Source of the DNA: JACKDX01 sp964640175
GTDB lineage: Bacteria; Myxococcota_A; Polyangia; Polyangiales; GCA-016699535
DNA: 64,000 bases
Direction of reading: 5' to 3'
NCBI GenBank assembly: GCA_964640175.1
Contig: CAZXFW010000003.1
Coordinates: forward strand, 248,001 to 312,000
The notes beneath the pieces are model-generated. The model did no database searches. It worked only from the letters and a program-made list of their open reading frames with translations, and had not been told where the DNA came from. This document shows positions 62,634-64,000 of this stretch, piece by piece. Each line of letters starts with the position of its first letter. Position 1 is the stretch's first letter. The position numbers were made by a program, and so were the translations under genes.

Positions 62634-64000
62634 ATGAGCAAGCCTTCCGATCCTGCTGAAAAGACGGCGCTGACGACTGACTTCGGCGCCCCAGTTCCTG
62701 ATAATCAGAATAGCCTCACTGCAGGGCCGCGCGGTCCACTGCTCTCGCAGGACGTGTGGCTGAATGAAAAGCTCGCCAACTTCGTGCGCGAGGTCATCCC
62801 TGAGCGGCGCATGCACGCGAAGGGTTCCGGCGCGTTTGGCACCTTCACCGTTACGCACGACATCACTAAGTTCACGCGCGCGAAGCTCTTCGAAAAAGTC
62901 GGCAAAAAAACCGAGTTGTTTGCCCGCTTCACCACCGTGGCCGGCGAACGCGGCGCGGCCGATGCCGAGCGCGACATCCGCGGCTTCGCGCTTAAGTTCT
63001 ACACCGAAGAAGGCAACTGGGACATGGTGGGCAACAACACCCCCGTCTTCTTCATCCGGGATCCACGCAAGTTTCCAGACCTTAATAAGGCGGTCAAGCG
63101 CGACCCACGCACCAACATGCGCTCAGCCACCAACAACTGGGACTGGTGGACACTGCTGCCCGAAGCGCTGCACCAGGTCACCATCGTGATGAGCGACCGC
63201 GGCATCCCGGCCAGCTATCGGCACATGCACGGCTTCGGCTCGCACACCTACAGCTTCTGGAACGCAAAGGGCGAACGCTTTTGGGTGAAGTTCCACTTTC
63301 GCACCGAGCAAGGCATCAAGAACCTGACTGACGCCGAGGCGGCCGAGATGATCGGCAACGACCGTGAGAGCCACCAGCGCGATTTGTTTGATGCTATCGA
63401 GCGTGGTGACTTCCCCAAGTGGAAAATGTTCATCCAGGTGATGCCCGAGATCGACGCCGAAAAGGTGCCTTACCATCCATTTGACCTGACGAAAGTCTGG
63501 CCAAAGCGCGATTATCCACTGATGGAGGTGGGCGAGTTCGAGCTCAACCGCAACCCGGAGAACTTTTTTGCCGATGTTGAGCAAAGCGCCTTCGCGCCGA
63601 GCAACCTGGTGCCGGGCATCAGCGTTTCGCCCGACAAGATGTTGCAGGCACGCCTGATCAACTACGCGGATGCGCAACGCTACCGCCTGGGTGTCAACTA
63701 CCACCAAATCCCTGTCAACGCCGCACGCTGCCCGGTGCACAGCAACCACCGCGACGGCGCAATCCGCACCGATGGTAACTACGGCCGCATGCCGCACTAT
63801 GAACCCAACAGCTTCGGCAAGTGGCAAGAGCAGCCCCAATACCGCGAACCAGCACTGAAGATCAGCGGCGATGCCGACTGGTGGAACTTTCGTGATGACG
63901 ATGCCAACTACTACAAACAGCCCGGCGACCTCTTCAGGCTCATGACATCTGCACAGCAGCAGGTGCTTTTCGACAACACCGCACGCGCGATGGGCGATGC
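62634..64000 (+). CDS. katA: Catalase (3' end cut by window)
   Basis: The ATG at 62634 follows AAGGAG. The 455 visible codons are a clade-3-like monofunctional haem catalase. The catalytic His is in RRMHAKGSGAFG, the Asn in DMVGNNTPVFFIRDP, and the proximal haem Tyr in ARLINYADAQRYRLG. PERRMHAKG, FRTEQGIKNL and RNPENFFADVEQ are family blocks. Clade 3 enzymes are about 480-500 aa, so 30-50 residues are missing. Its codons look richer in G/C at third positions than those of neighbours, and the upstream intergenic DNA is unlike them, so recent acquisition is possible. Confidence 0.96.
   Translation, partial: MSKPSDPAEKTALTTDFGAPVPDNQNSLTAGPRGPLLSQDVWLNEKLANFVREVIPERRMHAKGSGAFGTFTVTHDITKFTRAKLFEKVGKKTELFARFTTVAGERGAADAERDIRGFALKFYTEEGNWDMVGNNTPVFFIRDPRKFPDLNKAVKRDPRTNMRSATNNWDWWTLLPEALHQVTIVMSDRGIPASYRHMHGFGSHTYSFWNAKGERFWVKFHFRTEQGIKNLTDAEAAEMIGNDRESHQRDLFDAIERGDFPKWKMFIQVMPEIDAEKVPYHPFDLTKVWPKRDYPLMEVGEFELNRNPENFFADVEQSAFAPSNLVPGISVSPDKMLQARLINYADAQRYRLGVNYHQIPVNAARCPVHSNHRDGAIRTDGNYGRMPHYEPNSFGKWQEQPQYREPALKISGDADWWNFRDDDANYYKQPGDLFRLMTSAQQQVLFDNTARAMGD

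Noticed and set aside
1..64000. tRNA, rRNA genes or CRISPR arrays
   Set aside because: No cloverleaf-like stretch, rRNA sequence or regularly spaced repeat was recognised in the intergenic regions; a covariance-model search was not possible.

Overview
The window is 64 kb of a bacterial chromosome with moderate GC content and dense, mostly operonic genes. It suggests a deltaproteobacterial or Myxococcota-type organism. The evidence is a GYF/AgmX-PglI C-terminal protein, a lone SctJ/YscJ-type ring lipoprotein, a Cys-repeat secreted protein, a fibro-slime lipoprotein, many unrecognised lipoproteins with Cys lipoboxes, an FHA-GGDEF fusion, and a large SecA with an enlarged helical region and a SEC-C tail. 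This placement is an inference; no rRNA or marker alignment was available. No tRNA, rRNA or CRISPR array was recognised.  LAYOUT. 1-7.9 kb: argJ (cut by the window edge), secA, a membrane/periplasmic gene pair that may be one frameshifted gene, a Fur regulator and a double-PAS histidine kinase. 8.0-10.0 kb: a small accessory islet between two identical 50-bp repeats, which are copies of the 3' end of fabD. It holds a wrecked outer-membrane-type gene and an AbrB-Doc toxin-antitoxin pair. 9.9-13.5 kb: fabD with a tightly coupled hypothetical gene, the bolA-grxD iron-sulfur pair and a 34-cysteine repeat protein. 13.6-14.9 kb: a second one-gene cassette (AAA ATPase, DUF4143 type) between two copies of the terminator of the Cys-repeat gene. 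14.9-18.2 kb: a TonB-dependent receptor overlapping a surface lipoprotein. 18.2-25.2 kb: FHA-GGDEF, aroC, pyrD, an AddB-like nuclease and a DUF4870-like membrane protein. 25.3-32.3 kb: guaBA, a PEGA lipoprotein, a PFK, and an operon running coiled-coil protein-pyrF-rlmB-pfkA. 32.1-45.1 kb: a lone biotinyl-domain protein, then a long leftward run (glpD, lon, gpsA, HK, RR, small membrane protein, DEAD-box helicase, lipoprotein, hydrolase, GYF/AgmX protein, SctJ-like lipoprotein). 45.2-52.6 kb: a lipoprotein, an 842-aa lipoprotein with a degenerate kinase-like C-terminus, a YfhO-type membrane protein, YqeY, an Rcp-type response regulator and an FKBP lipoprotein. 52.6-64 kb: a copper-type P1B ATPase, an FMN reductase, a lipoprotein, a sigma54 two-component pair, a CxxCH lipoprotein with a barrel-like partner, a fibro-slime lipoprotein and a catalase cut by the right edge.  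HOW IT WORKS TOGETHER. Core functions dominate: nucleotide synthesis (pyrD, pyrF, guaB, guaA), glycolysis and glycerol-phosphate metabolism (pfkA, gpsA, glpD), secretion (secA), protein quality control (lon, FKBP), Fe-S handling (bolA, grxD) and metal/oxidant defence (fur, copA, katA). Accessory material is concentrated at 8-10 kb and 13.6-14.9 kb. Both insertions share one architecture: a toxin-like or unknown gene, 40-50 bp of duplicated flanking DNA taken from the 3' end of the neighbouring gene, and no recombinase. These two islets and the kinase-like lipoprotein are the most promising novelties.
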